Positions 35,441-47,532 of a stretch of 64,000 bases of DNA are shown here, one piece after another (position 1 is the stretch's first letter; each line of letters starts with the position of its first letter). Source of the stretch: Pinus tabuliformis (Eukaryota; Streptophyta; Pinopsida; Pinales; Pinaceae); the NCBI GenBank assembly GCA_031772625.1, contig CM062811.1, positions 649,276,606-649,340,605 of the forward strand. Reading direction: 5' to 3'. The position numbers and the translations under genes are program-made. The notes below the pieces were generated by a model, which was not told where the DNA came from, did not search any database, and was given only the letters and a program-made list of their open reading frames with translations.

Positions 35441-36843
35441 CTCAAGGTGTCCTGAAGCCACTTGGGCTTCCTCTTCCCTGAGCGCACTTCTCCCACCGGA
35501 GAATGAAACTTCTCCTCCTCATCATCATCAGTAGCCTGAACTCCTGACTGTCTATCTGTTGTCCTCCTGCCTGCACCTGAACCTGTAGAAGCTGAGGTAC
35601 CGTGTGAACTGTCCATCAGTGGACTCCCTAGTGAACTGCTCTGTGAACTGCTCTGCATGCTGCCCGGAGCACCACCCCTCTGGCTCGGCGAGCCACTGCT
35701 CACTGATGGACCTGACATCCTCATAGATGTACCTCCGGATCCTCCTGATCCCTGCCCACTGGATCCCTGCGACTGACTCAACTGCTGTTGAGGGTCTGGC
35801 TGATCCAGATACTCTAACTCCCGTGACCTCCTAAAGGCCCTGTCCTCCTCGAACTTCACATCCCGTCTGACAACAACTCTCCTCTGTGCAGGAATGTAAA
35901 TCCGAAAGGCCTTTGAGGTCTCACTGTAGCCCACAAAGATACCCTTCTCTGCGGTGGGCTCTAGTTTGGTCCTCTTCTCCTTGGGTACATAGGAGTATGT
36001 TATGCATCCAAAGATATGAAGATGACCAATATCAGGCTTCTTCCCAGAGAAAGCCTCCTCTGGAGTCATGTGCCCCAAGGCACGATGCGGACTCCTGTTC
36101 TGCAAGTAAACAGCTGTGTTGCAGGCCTCTGCCCACAAGAACAATGGCAACCCCTGATCATGTAACATGGCTTTGGCAGCCCCTATGATGGATCTGTTCT
36201 TCCTCTCTGCAACCCCGTTCTGCTGGGGGTTGTAAGGAACAGTGAACTCCCTCCTAATGCCTGCCTCCGCACAATAATCAACAAACTCTCCAAGGGTGTA
36301 CTCTCCTCCATTGTCCAACCTCAGGGACTTGATCTTCCGACCTGTCTGTGTCTCCACAAGAGCTCTGAACTCCTGAAACCGCTTGAAGACCTCACTCTTG
36401 GTCTTCAAGAAATAAATCCAGGTCCTCCTGGAGTGATCATCAATGAATAAAACATAGTACTCATATCCACTCAAGGAAACATGAGACATCTGACCGCTCA
36501 CATCAGAATGAATCAAATCAAGTATCCCCGTCGCTCTGCTGTCACTGCTGGGAAAAGGGGATTTGGCAAACTTGCCCATCGCACGACCTCTGCAAGTATC
36601 AAAGTGATTAGTACTGAAATCTGGCACACCTGTAGTGATCTCCCGCAATGTCCTCAAGGCTCCATGATACATATGTCCCATCCTGCGGTGCCAAATCTCA
36701 CACAGCTCAGAACTGCTAGCTCTGCTGTCGGTACTACTGCTCAATGCCAAAAGGGGTTGGAATGCAAACTTGTACACCTTTGCATGGCGTACACCTATCA
36801 CTCTAGCTGAATCAGCTGGAGTGCCCCTGGGATACATCAACAC
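35420..36843 (-). pseudogene. copia G integrase region
   Basis: In frame with the gag-protease segment but separated from it by one TAG (36846-36848). It encodes the integrase finger (HRRMGHMYHGALRTL) and the core with IDDHSRRTWIYF, RLDNGGEYTLGEF and YNPQQNGVAERKNRS, followed by the RRDVKFEED region and a Ser/Gly/Gln-rich linker (about 35840-35560). The frame is lost after RDVDHLRG, near 35420. The catalytic D, D and E residues are present. Confidence 0.88.
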
Positions 36844-38082
36844 CTATCCTCCCCTGAACAGTACCTCATATCCTCTGTCCTCCAAAGCTGAGACGGATAT
36901 GAGGTTCTTCATCATCCCTGGCACATAAAGAACCTCTGACACCTTCAAGGGAGGTTTGGACTCCCTCTGAAATGTCACTGTCCCCACCCCGACTGCTCTA
37001 ACAACTCTGCCATCACCGAGTACTACCTCAATATCAGTGCCACTCTCTGAAAGCTCTAAGAAGTACTCACGGACTCCTGTCATATGACGTGAAGCCCCAC
37101 TGTCCACATACCAGATACCTGAAGATACTCCGCTAATCGAGGGAAAAGCATGCTCCCTCTGAACCTGTGTGGCAGGTGATCCTGCACTAGAGGACTCACA
37201 TGTAGTGAACGCAAACTTCCAGTCAAAACGACCTGCAAAGTCCTCAATCTCTGCTGAGGCTGCCACGTCCTGGTTCTTCCCCTTCTTCTTCTTCTTCTCC
37301 GGACACACAACTGCATAGTGTCCCATCTTTTGACAATTCCAACACTTCACCTTGGAATAGTCCTTCTGTGTGTTCCCCTGTTTACCTTTACCTTTGCCTT
37401 TGCCCCCACCACTGCTTGTGAAAGCCTGCTTCTTCCCTTTGCCTTTCTTGCCTCCCGCCACTAGTGCTACATCCTCATCCTGCTCAACTGGCTTGGCTGC
37501 CCCAAGCTGACCTTTCCTGAGCTCTGTCTGAATGCAATCATCCCAAAACCTCTCCCATGTGGGAAGGGTCTCACGTGCACAAACCCCATCAGCAAAGTTC
37601 AACCATGAACGGGGGAGGCCATTCACTGCAATCCGCACCAACTCAGTGGGTGGAATGGCCTCTCCAATCGCTGCCAACTCATCTCTCACATTAGTAATCT
37701 TTGTGAGATATCCAGCTGCACTATCATTACCCATCTTAATGTTCTTCAGCTTCTCCTTCAGGACCATCTTCCGGTTCTCATTGGTACTCTGGTAGAGATT
37801 GGACAATGTTGTCCACATCTCATGGGCATTGCTCTTTCCTCTCACATGAGGAATGCAATGGTCTTTGATTCTGTCTAGAATCAGCCTCTTACCCTTATTG
37901 TTCTTCTTTTTATACTCAGCCAACTGAGTAACATCAGTGGGCACAACAACAGGGTTCTGTGCGGTATGCACCATGATATCCCAGACTTCTACCTCCTCAA
38001 AGATACTCTGCATTCTCTCCTTCCAAACGCTGTAATTTATATGCCCATCCAGCCTATCCTCCACCCTCAATCCCAATGACAT
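36844..38082 (-). pseudogene. copia G gag and protease
   Basis: A 412-codon open frame from the ATG at 38082 (MSLGLRVEDRLDGHINY). It contains the copia gag domain (VWKERMQSIFEEVEVWD, HEMWTTLSNLYQ), a Lys/Gly-rich stretch, a CCHC knuckle (CWNCQKMGHYAVVC, about 37300-37345) and protease (WYVDSGASRHMTG, about 37070-37110). It ends at a single TAG just before the integrase; a one-base change from a glutamine codon would explain it. Element E gag is a diverged relative. Confidence 0.88.
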
Positions 38083-38161
38083 CCTGCTGTCCTAAAACTA
38101 AAAAATAGCACTGCTGTAGTAAAGATAAAACTGTTGTTTATGAAAAAATCAGCTTGCTGTT

Positions 38162-38803
38162 TATATATATATATATATATATAAAGTGTGAAGCCATAAT
38201 GACTATAATATTCAAGCTAGAAGAGGATTGAACAGACTATAAGAAGGGAGCCACAAGAAGAATAAAGTATCTTTGTGGATAAGGCATCTTGTGACAGATC
38301 AGCTATTCCTTTTCTTTTTCAACGAAACGGTTATGGGACTACCCATTAGAACTTGTTTATACAACTTTTTTTCACAATTTTCACCAAGTAGAGCATGTCT
38401 CCAAAGATTTGAACCCGCCACGACTAGAAACAAAATATGTGCCTCTGCCATTTGAGCTCAACTCCTTTGAAAAATCAGCTATTCTTATTGAAGATGAATC
38501 TTGACAAAATTGGAGGCTGACTTGGGGATCTTATGGAGGAATTTGTCTTGGTCTTGGTCTTGGATGTCTCATTTTGATTTGATTCTATAAGAAGAGAAGA
38601 ATCTTACTGGGTTTTCCCCTTGGAGGGGTTTTTCCCTGGCTTGGACTCTACATCTTGTGTTCTCGTGATCTTCATGTATTTTTGTTTTGGTAATTGCTTG
38701 ATGAAGAAGAACTAATAAAAAAATAAAAGGCCAACAAACATCACAAGTAATTATCAAGTATGGAGAATCAACTCTAAATCTACATTATATTAATTTTCCA
38801 ACT
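38162..38803 (+). repeat. 5' LTR of element F, second part
   Basis: Resumes in (AT)n and matches the end of the 3' LTR (about 48215-48649), including GGGTTTTCCCCTTGGAGGGG and AACTAATAAAAAAATAAAA. It carries the SINE insertion at 38309-38473. The final CA has changed to CT. Confidence 0.85.
38309..38473 (-). mobile_element. tRNA-derived SINE (165 bp)
   Basis: On the minus strand the head has an A box (GAGCTCAAATGGCAGAGGC, within 38441-38460) and a B box (GGTTCAAATC, 38406-38415). A tRNA-unrelated body follows, with an A-rich end (GAAAAAGAAAAG). Perfect 11-bp target duplications (ATCAGCTATTC) flank it at 38298-38308 and 38474-38484. The other LTR of element F has the uninterrupted site (ATCAACTATTC, 48318-48328), so the insertion happened after F integrated. 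Confidence 0.87.
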
Positions 38804-38815
38804 AGGTATCAGAGC
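38804..38815 (+). other. primer-binding site of element F
   Basis: AGGTATCAGAGC, one change from TGGTATCAGAGC, at the end of the 5' LTR. Confidence 0.8.
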
Positions 38816-41195
38816 TAAGGTGGTTTAAAGGAGGAGGTTTGGAGATCACATTCGATTGGTTTGCACCTTACAAATTAGCTTCGACCTATACTTTGACCTA
38901 TTTTAGTGGATCGCTTGTCTCTACATATGATAACTAACAATATCACTAAGTGTGATATAGAGACCTTGACATATAAACCATGATCTTGACAAGATATTGG
39001 CATCATTTTAGAGTGCCTCGCTCTTACATGTACCCTTCTCGTAATAACCTGTGATGACTACTTGCAGAATACACTAAGGAATGTTTGATTACACTGACTC
39101 GTTCTTTCTTCATATACAATGTAAAGGCTCATGTAAAAGATCCTTGACTATATATAGTTTGAAGGCTAGTTCTATGATGATCTTGTACTATTCTATGGCA
39201 ATGAAGATAGATTAACATTCCTTGCTCCTATGGCTCATATTGGCTTGGGGACAGAACAGCGATTCGTTTAACTAACTCATACAATTTGTTACCCGTGGAT
39301 CGAATTGAGTATAGTCTCAATCTATGACATCTTCAATGATCCTACTATGATTTCAGTGGCAATGATACAGTAACATTGAATTCGCTAACATACAATGGCA
39401 TAGTTTCATATGTCAATGACAAACAATATATGGTGGTTGACATAACTAGATCATATGTGTGGTTATGCCCTTGATGGAAAATTAGTGATTTGGTCATGTT
39501 GAACAGTAACCATGGTAACAGTTAGATGGTTGCAAGTAACACTCTACAAGATCCTGATCTGAAATTCTACGGAATCTATTCGAAGCACTGTGATGACCTT
39601 TAACTTTGACCATACGTATGGTGTATTGACAAACAGTGTAGGACTGTGAGAACTGATAGTGATATGAGAGTATGATATCCAAGTCACTTCGGTGTGCAAA
39701 TATAATAGGTCACACAAATCACAACAATGATATGATGGCATGCAATATTGGTTGCTACAGTGCTATTTGCAACAAGACAATGCGAGTTCGTTTTGAGCTA
39801 CTATACCAAGATCAGATTATTCTCTCTACATTGCAAGTTTGAAGACCTATCTTCAAAGCGAATTTTTAGGAAGAATGCATATGGGTATGGCAAAAGTTAA
39901 ATGGGCTTGAAGAAAGAATTGGATCTTCAAGGTCTTGGCATCTAGGGCTTGTAAACCCTAGCAAAAGTATGGAAGAAAGAAGGAGAAAACCCTAGAGATA
40001 AAAACCTTAATTGTTTGTTGTAGCTGTGAAAGGAAAAAGGACATAGTTCTTAAGCATGCTAGGTACTATGTCATGTTGACGTGAAGACCAGCTTTGATGA
40101 AAGTGGCAGAGAAAGGCCTGATAAGAGAATGCTTAGGGTTTGAACAAAACCCTAGCATGAGTTGCTAAAACAAAGAAACCTTGATGATGAGGATGTTAAT
40201 TTATTGAGTGGATGCGAGAAGTATAAGATCAAGTGGAAGTTATTGTTGTTCATAAAATATAAGTGCTCTATCTCTCTTCTTATACTATTATTGATTTCTT
40301 TAATCTAGTCTCTTGTTTTATATTCATTGCTTAATTGTAACTATTCTTCTGTGATCTTCCCGAATAGGCTTGCAAATACATGTTAAAAACTATCTAGGCT
40401 AGAAGAAGTTATAATATCAAAACAAAAGTTTGTGACAAGACCTAGATTTAGAGGAAGCTTCAAAGGGAGCTTTGAATCTTGAAAGGGTTGTGGATTCAGA
40501 GGGAGCTTTGGATCCAGAAAGAATCTTAAATTTAAAAGAATCTTTGAACTCAGAGGGAGCAATTTGATTCTCAAGTTTTGAGGTATGTCTTTAAGAATTA
40601 TTTTTAAACTTTATAGCCAAAGTTGTGATAGGCCTTTGATAAGCCTCTGTCCTAGATGAAGTACTTGCTCTTCAGGGACACGCTTGCACTTGTTAAGATA
40701 GGCCTTCTCAGTAAGGGGATAGACGTCTTTCCTATGTGTCATGTTTGACCAAATTAGGGAATATGGTTCGATAGCATCATGGACAGACATTCTACCTTAG
40801 GGAGAGTGGTCCAGTATGGGATAGTTATTCTACCCTAGGAGAATGGCTCGATAAAGGACAATCATTCTTTTCGTATCAAGGAAGAATGGTCCTTTAGGCC
40901 CAATTACTTAAAAGAGTACGTGCCTCTTTGAATTGGCCCTGTCACTCCACAAGAGTGGGTGACTTTGTTAGGCTCAGAAACTTGATGAGTGAGCCTTTTG
41001 ACCTAGAGTGAGGTTTGTGATGTTAGGGTTTGTCCAAGATAATGGCAACCCTATAATGTGAGGATCCTTGAGGGTTTTGACCCTATGATGTGAGGAGTTG
41101 AATGTCCTCTAGTGTTTGGCCAACCGTGTATAGTCGTAACATGGATGTTTCTGGAGGTTTGACCTTGGTGATGACAAACCTGTACTAGTCTATAT
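38816..41195 (+). other. element F interior, non-coding
   Basis: No gag, protease, integrase or RT motif was found on either strand. There are many short repeats such as AAACCCTAG and, near 40440-40560, several GGAGCTTTGAATC-like units. It resembles the non-coding interior of LARD elements. Confidence 0.55.
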
Positions 41196-42325
41196 TGTTG
41201 AAGAATCTAGGGCAACATAGTGTAGTGTGATTCTTCGTTACTTGATAACAATTTGTGGAGTATTTTTACTTTTCTTTATTAACTTATTCTTCTTCTTCTA
41301 CTTATTAGTGCATATGTGTGTACTTCATCAAACTGCTACCAAAACATAAAAACAAGAGCACAAGATTTTGGCTCTCTGCCAGGGCCAAACCTCTCTTCTC
41401 TTGAGAGGAAAACCCTTTAGTGAATTTTTCTTGTTGAAGCTTTTATTGATCAATGTCAAACCCTAGACCCCTGACAAAGAGATCCTCCAAGCACAAGTCA
41501 AGACCTTTCTTCTTTCTGCACTTCGTTCCCCAACACTTCCTTCTTCCGGCACTTTGTTCTTCTTTCAACTTGTTAGTAAACCTTGTTGCACTTGCTCAAG
41601 AGGGGAAACCTAATGAGACCCTTTTCCTATGATGGTTCATTTCTTCTCTTCACCAATCAACTAACTTGTATGACTGTAATGGGAGGGTTGTTATGACAGT
41701 AGAGACAACCTTCTTTTCCTTCACAATGTGATTGTAATGGGCCTTAGAACAGCCCTCTTACATTCGCTTTTCTTCCTTGATCCTTCTCTTGCGAGAGTGG
41801 TCTTGTAGGCTTGGTTTGAACCCTAAACAATGAGATATGGTGAGTGGTCTCGTAGACTTCCCTTTTAATTTCCTTTCTCGGTTTATCTCCTCGATGATTT
41901 CAGAGCTTGAATGAATGTGTTGTATTGGAGTGGACAGCCTCTATAAATAGAGGATTGCCTCTCCATTTAGGCCGACTAGAAGGTCGACTAGTCAACTGTT
42001 TGTAGGCCGACTTTGAGGACTGCTCTTATGCTTTGGATTTCTTCTTTTTAGGATGTCGTAGCTTGGAGGATGCTTGTGACTTTGCTTGGAGGTATTCTCT
42101 TGACCATAATACATATACATACAAGGTATAACATGCCCTTAAGGTCTTCAACTTATTCTTTTGACTATTTGACTCACCTATAGCACTTTAAATAGTGTTA
42201 GACCTATTTCAATGAGCAAGAAACTCATTGACATATATTATAAAAATAATATTTCTTTTCTTGAATAAATACAAATATCAAAAGTACATTTATGAAGACC
42301 GAACCTAGTTACATTTCCTTCAACA
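41196..42325 (-). repeat. solo LTR, family F' (copy 2)
   Basis: On the minus strand it starts TGTTGAAGGAAATGTAACTAGG and ends TTCTTCAACA. It is flanked by perfect 5-bp duplications TATAT (41191-41195, 42326-42330). It is related to the LTR of F but in opposite orientation and nested inside F. Confidence 0.85.
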
Positions 42326-42409
42326 TATATACCATAAGGTTGAGGCGCCATCTAGATCATGGTGACTAGTTGTACCTTAGGCTAAATAGCCTATATGATG
42401 GTACTTAGG

Positions 42410-42613
42410 GTTGGTACCTTAGAAGTAGCCTAGATGGTACCTAGATCCCTGTAAGATGGGTTGGTACCTTCGCAGTAGCCTAGATGGTACCTAGATCCCT
42501 ATAAGATGGGTTGGTACCTTGGCAGTAGCCTAGATGGTACCTATATCCCTGTAAGATGGGTTGGTACCTTGGCAGTTACCTACATGACACATAGATCCTT
42601 GAAAATTTTTGGG
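42410..42613. repeat. 50-bp tandem repeat array
   Basis: About four units with a period of 50 bp, containing GGGTTGGTACCTTGGCAGTAG and GATGGTACCTAGATCC. A further unit follows the hAT transposon at 47366-47410, so the transposon inserted within the array. Confidence 0.9.
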
Positions 42614-43308
42614 TTGGTACCAAGGTTGCGGGGGAGCCCCCCCCCCCCCGATCCCGCTCGCAATCTGCGCTCCGAGCGAGAATGACTCGGGAGTGGGTTG
42701 GGAGCGTGCTCCCTAACCAAAAAAATTGCTCCATATTTTTTTTCAAGTCGACTTAGGGAGCGTCGCTCTTGTCGCTCTGGAAGCGATTTTTCCAACCCGA
42801 GAGCAGTCGCCTTAGGGAGCATCGCTCTGGAAGCGATTTTTCCAACCCGAGAGCAGTCGGGGAGCGATCGCTCCCGACCGCTCCCGGGTTGGAAAAATCG
42901 CTCCCATCCAGCAGAGAGCGATGCCCGCACGGGAGGGAGAGGCGACGGCAGCGTGGAGAGAAGGAAGGGGAGGGGAGGGGGGAAATAAATAAACCCTCTC
43001 CCTCTCATTATTCATTTCATTCTAAATTTCTAAGTGTGAGAGAGTGAGAGAGAGCAAGAGAGAATTTGGAGCAAGGAGAGGCATCCAAGGGGAGATTGAA
43101 GAGCTTGCAAGGGGAGATTGGAGGCCAAAGAGGTAGGATCTACACTCTAATCTAGCAATTTTTTTTTGCTCATTCCTAAATGAATAAATTTCTCTATTTC
43201 CCATTCCCATTCCCATTCCATTTTTTTGCAAATTCAAAACTTCAAATTTCAAACATCATGGTTATATTGCTTGGCATTTTCTTCTTCTTGGTTCCTTTTT
43301 TGGTTATT

Positions 43309-45536
43309 ATGGTGTTGGAGAGTAGAAAAAGGAGGGTTGAAAATGAAGAAGGGGATGAAGAAGTGGGTTATAGTGGATTTGATGAAAACCCCAGAGAGGA
43401 GTACCTTGGTGAGGAGGAGCTGGAGGAGAGTGAACATGAGTCAGCTCAAAAAACTAAACAAGACCAAACCCCATTGTGGAAATATGTTAATAGGCCTGAA
43501 GCAGGGAAAGGGGGTGGAACCACTAAATTTCACTACCCCCATTGCAACAATAATTACACAGGTTCATACACCCATGCCAGAAAGCACCTCTGTGGGAAAA
43601 GGCCATGGGATGGAGATAAACAAATAGGAATCAAAACTTGTATATGTGTGTCACTAGTAGATAGAGCCAAATACTTAAGGGAAGAGCAAGAAGCCCAATA
43701 CAAATCTAAAAAATCAAAGGGTTTCTTTGAACCAAGCTCACAATCACATGCACAAAGCATGGCAGTGGATATGGAGGCACAGGGTCACCAAACATCTCTT
43801 TAAGGCATAGAACCATATCAAATTTCCTTGATGAAGGGTGTAGGAATGATGTGGATTCAAAAGTTTACAGGTTTCTCTATGCATGTGGGATACCATTCAA
43901 TGTTCTTAGCTCACCTTATTGGCATGAAATGGTTTCTTCCATAAATGATGCCCCTAAAGGATACAAGAGCCCTAGGTATGACAAGGCTAGAACCATTGGA
44001 CTTGATCATGAAAAAGAAAAAATATCACATTCTTTGAGTAGAATGACAAATTCTTGGACTGAGCATGGGGTGTCCATTGTATCTAATGGATGGACAAATG
44101 TAAAAGGCAAGCCATTGATAAGTATTTTGGTTGTGTCTGTTAGTGGTGCCATCTTTCTTTCAGCATATGATTACTCAGGCAAGTTCAAGACCGACATCAA
44201 CATTGCAGAACCATTACTTGAAACAATTGACCGTATTGGGCCATACAATGCCATCCAAGGCATCACTGATAACGTTCCTAATTGTAAGGCAACGGGAGCA
44301 ATTATTGAGGATAAATACCCCAACATATTTTGGTCTGGGTATTTAGTTCACACAATGAACCTTTTGATGCATGATATTATTAAGAACAAAAACCAACAAT
44401 ACAAATGGATTGGTGATTTGTACAAGAGAGGCAAAGAAATGGTAAAATTTATTACAAATCATAGCAATACCCATGGCCTTTTCCGCAATCACTCAAGATT
44501 GGAGTTGTTGAAGATTGCGAAGACTAGATTTGGTAGTTATTACCTCACGTTCAAGCGCCTTTTCAAGGTAAGAGAGTCATTGGCTAGCATGGTATCAAGT
44601 CCACACTGGCAGGGATTAAAGGAAAGGGCTACAAATGCAACTAACATGCAAGGTTTTGAACAGGTGGAGTAGACCGCTCTTGATGGTCAGTTTTGGGCAT
44701 GTGTGAGGCACGTATTGGAAATCACCAAGCCTATTTATCACATGATTTGGTTTGCAAATACAAATAAACGAATGATTGGGGAGGTGTATGAGCAGATGGA
44801 TACCATGTTGGGGCAAACAAAATATATTGTTCAGAAAGATGATCCCAACTTGTATACACTGATTCACAATTGTGTGTGTACACGATGGGATAAACTTAAT
44901 GTTCCACTACATGCCTTGGCATATATCCTTACGCCAAAATACTACTTTGCATCTTGGTTGGGCCAACTTGCACCAAGGGGTGGGGTTAGTGTCAAACCCC
45001 ATGTAGATGAAGAGGTATCTACAGGATATTTGCAAGCATTAGAAAAGTTGATACCTGACAAGGAGGAATGTGCTAATTTGCGTCTTGAATTAGGCATATA
45101 CTTCAGTTGCACTGGTTTGGTTGGTTCCTTCCATGCAATGGAAGATAGAGACATATTTGATGCTCTCACATGGTGGGAAGCATATGGCGGTGAGGGAATT
45201 TTGCCAAAATTGGCAAAAAAAATTCTCTCACAGGTTGTAAAGACTTCTGCAGAGAGGTGTTGGAGCACCTAGAGCTTCATACATAATGTGAGAAGAAACA
45301 AACTCAATGAAAACCAGGTAAAAAGCTTGGTTTATGTGCACTACAACTTGAGGTTGTTAAGTCATTACTGTGATCGGGTTTATGAGGATCCAACATATAA
45401 AATTTGGGACACCCACCCAGAGGATGATAATTTGGAGGATGGCAATATACATCTTGAAGAACTAGAAGCAGAACTTATGAGAGAGGAAGATGAAGCAACA
45501 ACCATGCCACCCCCACCATCCAATAGCAATGCTTGA
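43309..45536 (+). pseudogene. hAT transposase, BED finger to dimerisation domain
   Basis: Likely start ATG at 43309 (MVLESRKRRVENEEG). An acidic N-terminus leads to a BED zinc finger (PLWKYVNR, HCNNNYTGSYTHARKHLCG) whose first cysteine is Tyr (43534-43536). A frameshift at about 43770-43800 changes frame. Then come a DUF659-like part (SNGWTNVKGKPLI, ITDNVPNC, YPNIFWSGYLVHTMNLL), a stop at 44670-44672, a middle region (RWDKLNVPLHALAYIL), the hAT C-terminal domain (AERCWST), a second stop at 45270-45272, and SFIHNVRRNKL then YVHYNLRLLS. In place of the expected first catalytic Asp (SDGWTD) there is Asn, and the Cys before LVH is Tyr. These are all G-to-A-type changes, so the enzyme is dead even without its stops. 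Confidence 0.85.
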
Positions 45537-46196
45537 GTTCCAAGTCTTGTTCCTTTGTTGTCGCCGCCTCCATGTACATCCTCACATTGAGGACATGTGC
45601 CTTCTGGTTCTGATCATGGCTCTGTGTAAGAGGAGACTCTTAGAAGACCACCACGATCTGCTAAAAAATTAGACATTATTAGTGGTGGCAAAACGAAGAT
45701 GTAGATGATAGATTTACTTGTCTTTTCTAGTTTCTAGTGGTTTTTATAATTGTTGACTCTTTCATATTTATTATGATATTTTTGTAAACAATATATGACA
45801 ATTTAAGTTTGAAGTTGCCAATTATAACTCATTGGTAATGAATTATGAATATGATGCTTTGTGAAAGTTGTTTCATTTCATTTCATTTATAACATTTTAT
45901 TTCATGTTAGATATTATTTGTTGTAATGGTTAAACTTAGCTTACAAGTACAACTTTGGTGATCAATGACGATAAATGTTATATATTGAATTTTCAACTTT
46001 GAAAGCTTGAAGTTGAAACTTTAATATTGATGAATCATAATTCATGAGACTCAATATGTTGTATGTTACTAACTTGTGGACGTGGTTGATGAAGATTATA
46101 ACTTCTAGATGATTGTTGTTATATGGTTCAATCTATGTTTTTTTATGTTTTTTTATATCTAATTCATCATTCTACATGTTTTTGTTGACATATATG

Positions 46197-47215
46197 TATT
46201 GATTTGAGGTAGCATCAGATGGCTCTAGCCACGAAAATTGGTGGAGAGGCTAAAGCACATGAGATCTCCAAGACCCAGAAATGGTTTGGGCAGAATCTAA
46301 CCAGTTTGGGAGATATTAAAATAATTAATATTTTTAATGGAAAATAAAATAAAATATTAATGTGAATTAATATAAAACTGAGTTAGAATGGTCCAAAAGT
46401 CATTGATCAAGCCAGATCTAATCTTAGCCATTGATTAGGGACTTAATCTCGGTCGTTGAATTGTCAACGAGAAAAGCATAAGAGGAGGCTTGAGGGTCGC
46501 TTGGAGAACACACCGAGTTGATCAAGAATTATATTTTCTGGGGCATGGCTTGCTGAGGAAATCGAAGGAGTGATAAGAGTTGCAGTTGAGGGTCAGTGAA
46601 TACAGACGCAGAGAGGCAGAGAGGGTACCGGGAGCATCAGCGCAGAAGTTGAGAGAGGGTTGACACAGAACTAGCTAGAGGCCACACAGAGGCAACTAGG
46701 AGTTGCACAGTGCCAGAGAGAGCCAGTGTGGGAGACGCAGAGGCTCCAGAGGCTGATGCAAAGCCTCTAGAGGTTGACACTGGCCTAGTTGGGCTGACGC
46801 TGAACCAGTTTGGCTGACGCAAACCCTAGAGGCAGACACTAGAAGATTTCGTTGGGCAGATTGGGGCTAATATCTGTCTCCAACTGAGAGGTACTACTGC
46901 CAAGGGCATTCTCTATTGGGTGAGCCATTTTTGGCACCCAGATTGTATTCTGCAACTGCTTAATAATAAAACCCTCAGATAGTTGCACCAGTTTTCCTGC
47001 ATTGGGTTTTTCCGGGGACATTAGTCCAAAAATAACAGTATCACTTGGGTGCTTGTTTTTCCTTCAATTGATGAGTTGTATGAGTTGAGATTGTACTTGT
47101 ATTTATTTTGAGTATTTACATGGTAAATAACTTGTTAATTAACAGAACAAGTAGGAAGAAATAAATCCGAAAGTACAAGAATAATTTCTAACAGTTAGAC
47201 TTAGAAATTCCAACA
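46197..47215 (+). repeat. solo LTR, family D (copy 2)
   Basis: Begins TATTGATTTGAGGTAGCATC (first bases changed from TGTTG) and ends AGAAATTCCAACA. It is flanked by perfect ATATG duplications (46192-46196, 47216-47220). Homologous to 12099-13231 (opposite strand) and 63325-64000. It is inserted in the 3' non-coding part of the hAT element. Confidence 0.85.
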
Positions 47216-47242
47216 ATATGTATCAAAATATAAAAAATAGAA

Positions 47243-47275
<33 letters not shown>

Positions 47276-47532
47276 AAAAACGCTCAGGGATTCGCTCCCA
47301 AACCAAGAGCTTCTGAAAATGTCGCTATCGCACATGTTTTCGCTCCCGCTCCCAAGTAACCCTAGTTGGTACCTTGGAAGTAGCCTAGATGGTACCTAGA
47401 TCCCTGGAATAGTATATGTTGGTTATGATGCTTGAAGATAGCTTATCTATCTGACTCTTCTTATGAGAATACTTCAATTTGAGAATCCTTGTACCTATTG
47501 TAATTATGAATACCTCCCTAGTTAAAAGGGAG

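Larger units (their letters stand above)
32811..38161 (-). mobile_element. copia G: nearly intact element lacking its 5' LTR
   Basis: On the minus strand: a 79-base leader, a polyprotein (38082-33830) and the 3' LTR (32811-33835). The 5' LTR and primer-binding site are absent: element F resumes in (AT)n at 38162. In the related element E the primer site is 95 bases before the gag ATG, which here would fall exactly at the junction. Target duplications are hidden by the AT repeats on both sides. Confidence 0.87.
42622..47365 (+). mobile_element. hAT DNA transposon with decayed transposase
   Basis: Flanked by perfect 8-bp TTGGTACC (42614-42621 and 47366-47373), the hAT target length. The ends AAGGTTGCGGGGGAGC and (inward) CTAGGGTTACTTGGGAGC are imperfect inverted repeats. 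About 300 bp inside the left end and 80 bp inside the right end are dense in GGGAGCG/CGCTCCC motifs, typical subterminal transposase-binding repeats. The coding region is on the plus strand. A solo LTR (46197-47215) sits in the 3' flank. Without it the element is about 3.7 kb. Confidence 0.85.

Noticed and set aside
34388-35455. 355-codon plus-strand open frame
   Set aside because: It lies opposite the copia G reverse transcriptase; the minus-strand frame carries all the RT motifs, so this is a shadow.
42410-42613. CRISPR-like regular repeats
   Set aside because: The 50-bp units are directly adjacent tandem repeats without unique spacers, inside a plant retroelement.
42698-43047. Several overlapping open frames rich in Arg/Ser/Pro
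   Set aside because: They are by-products of the repeated GGGAGCG/CGCTCCC subterminal motifs of the hAT transposon, open on both strands.
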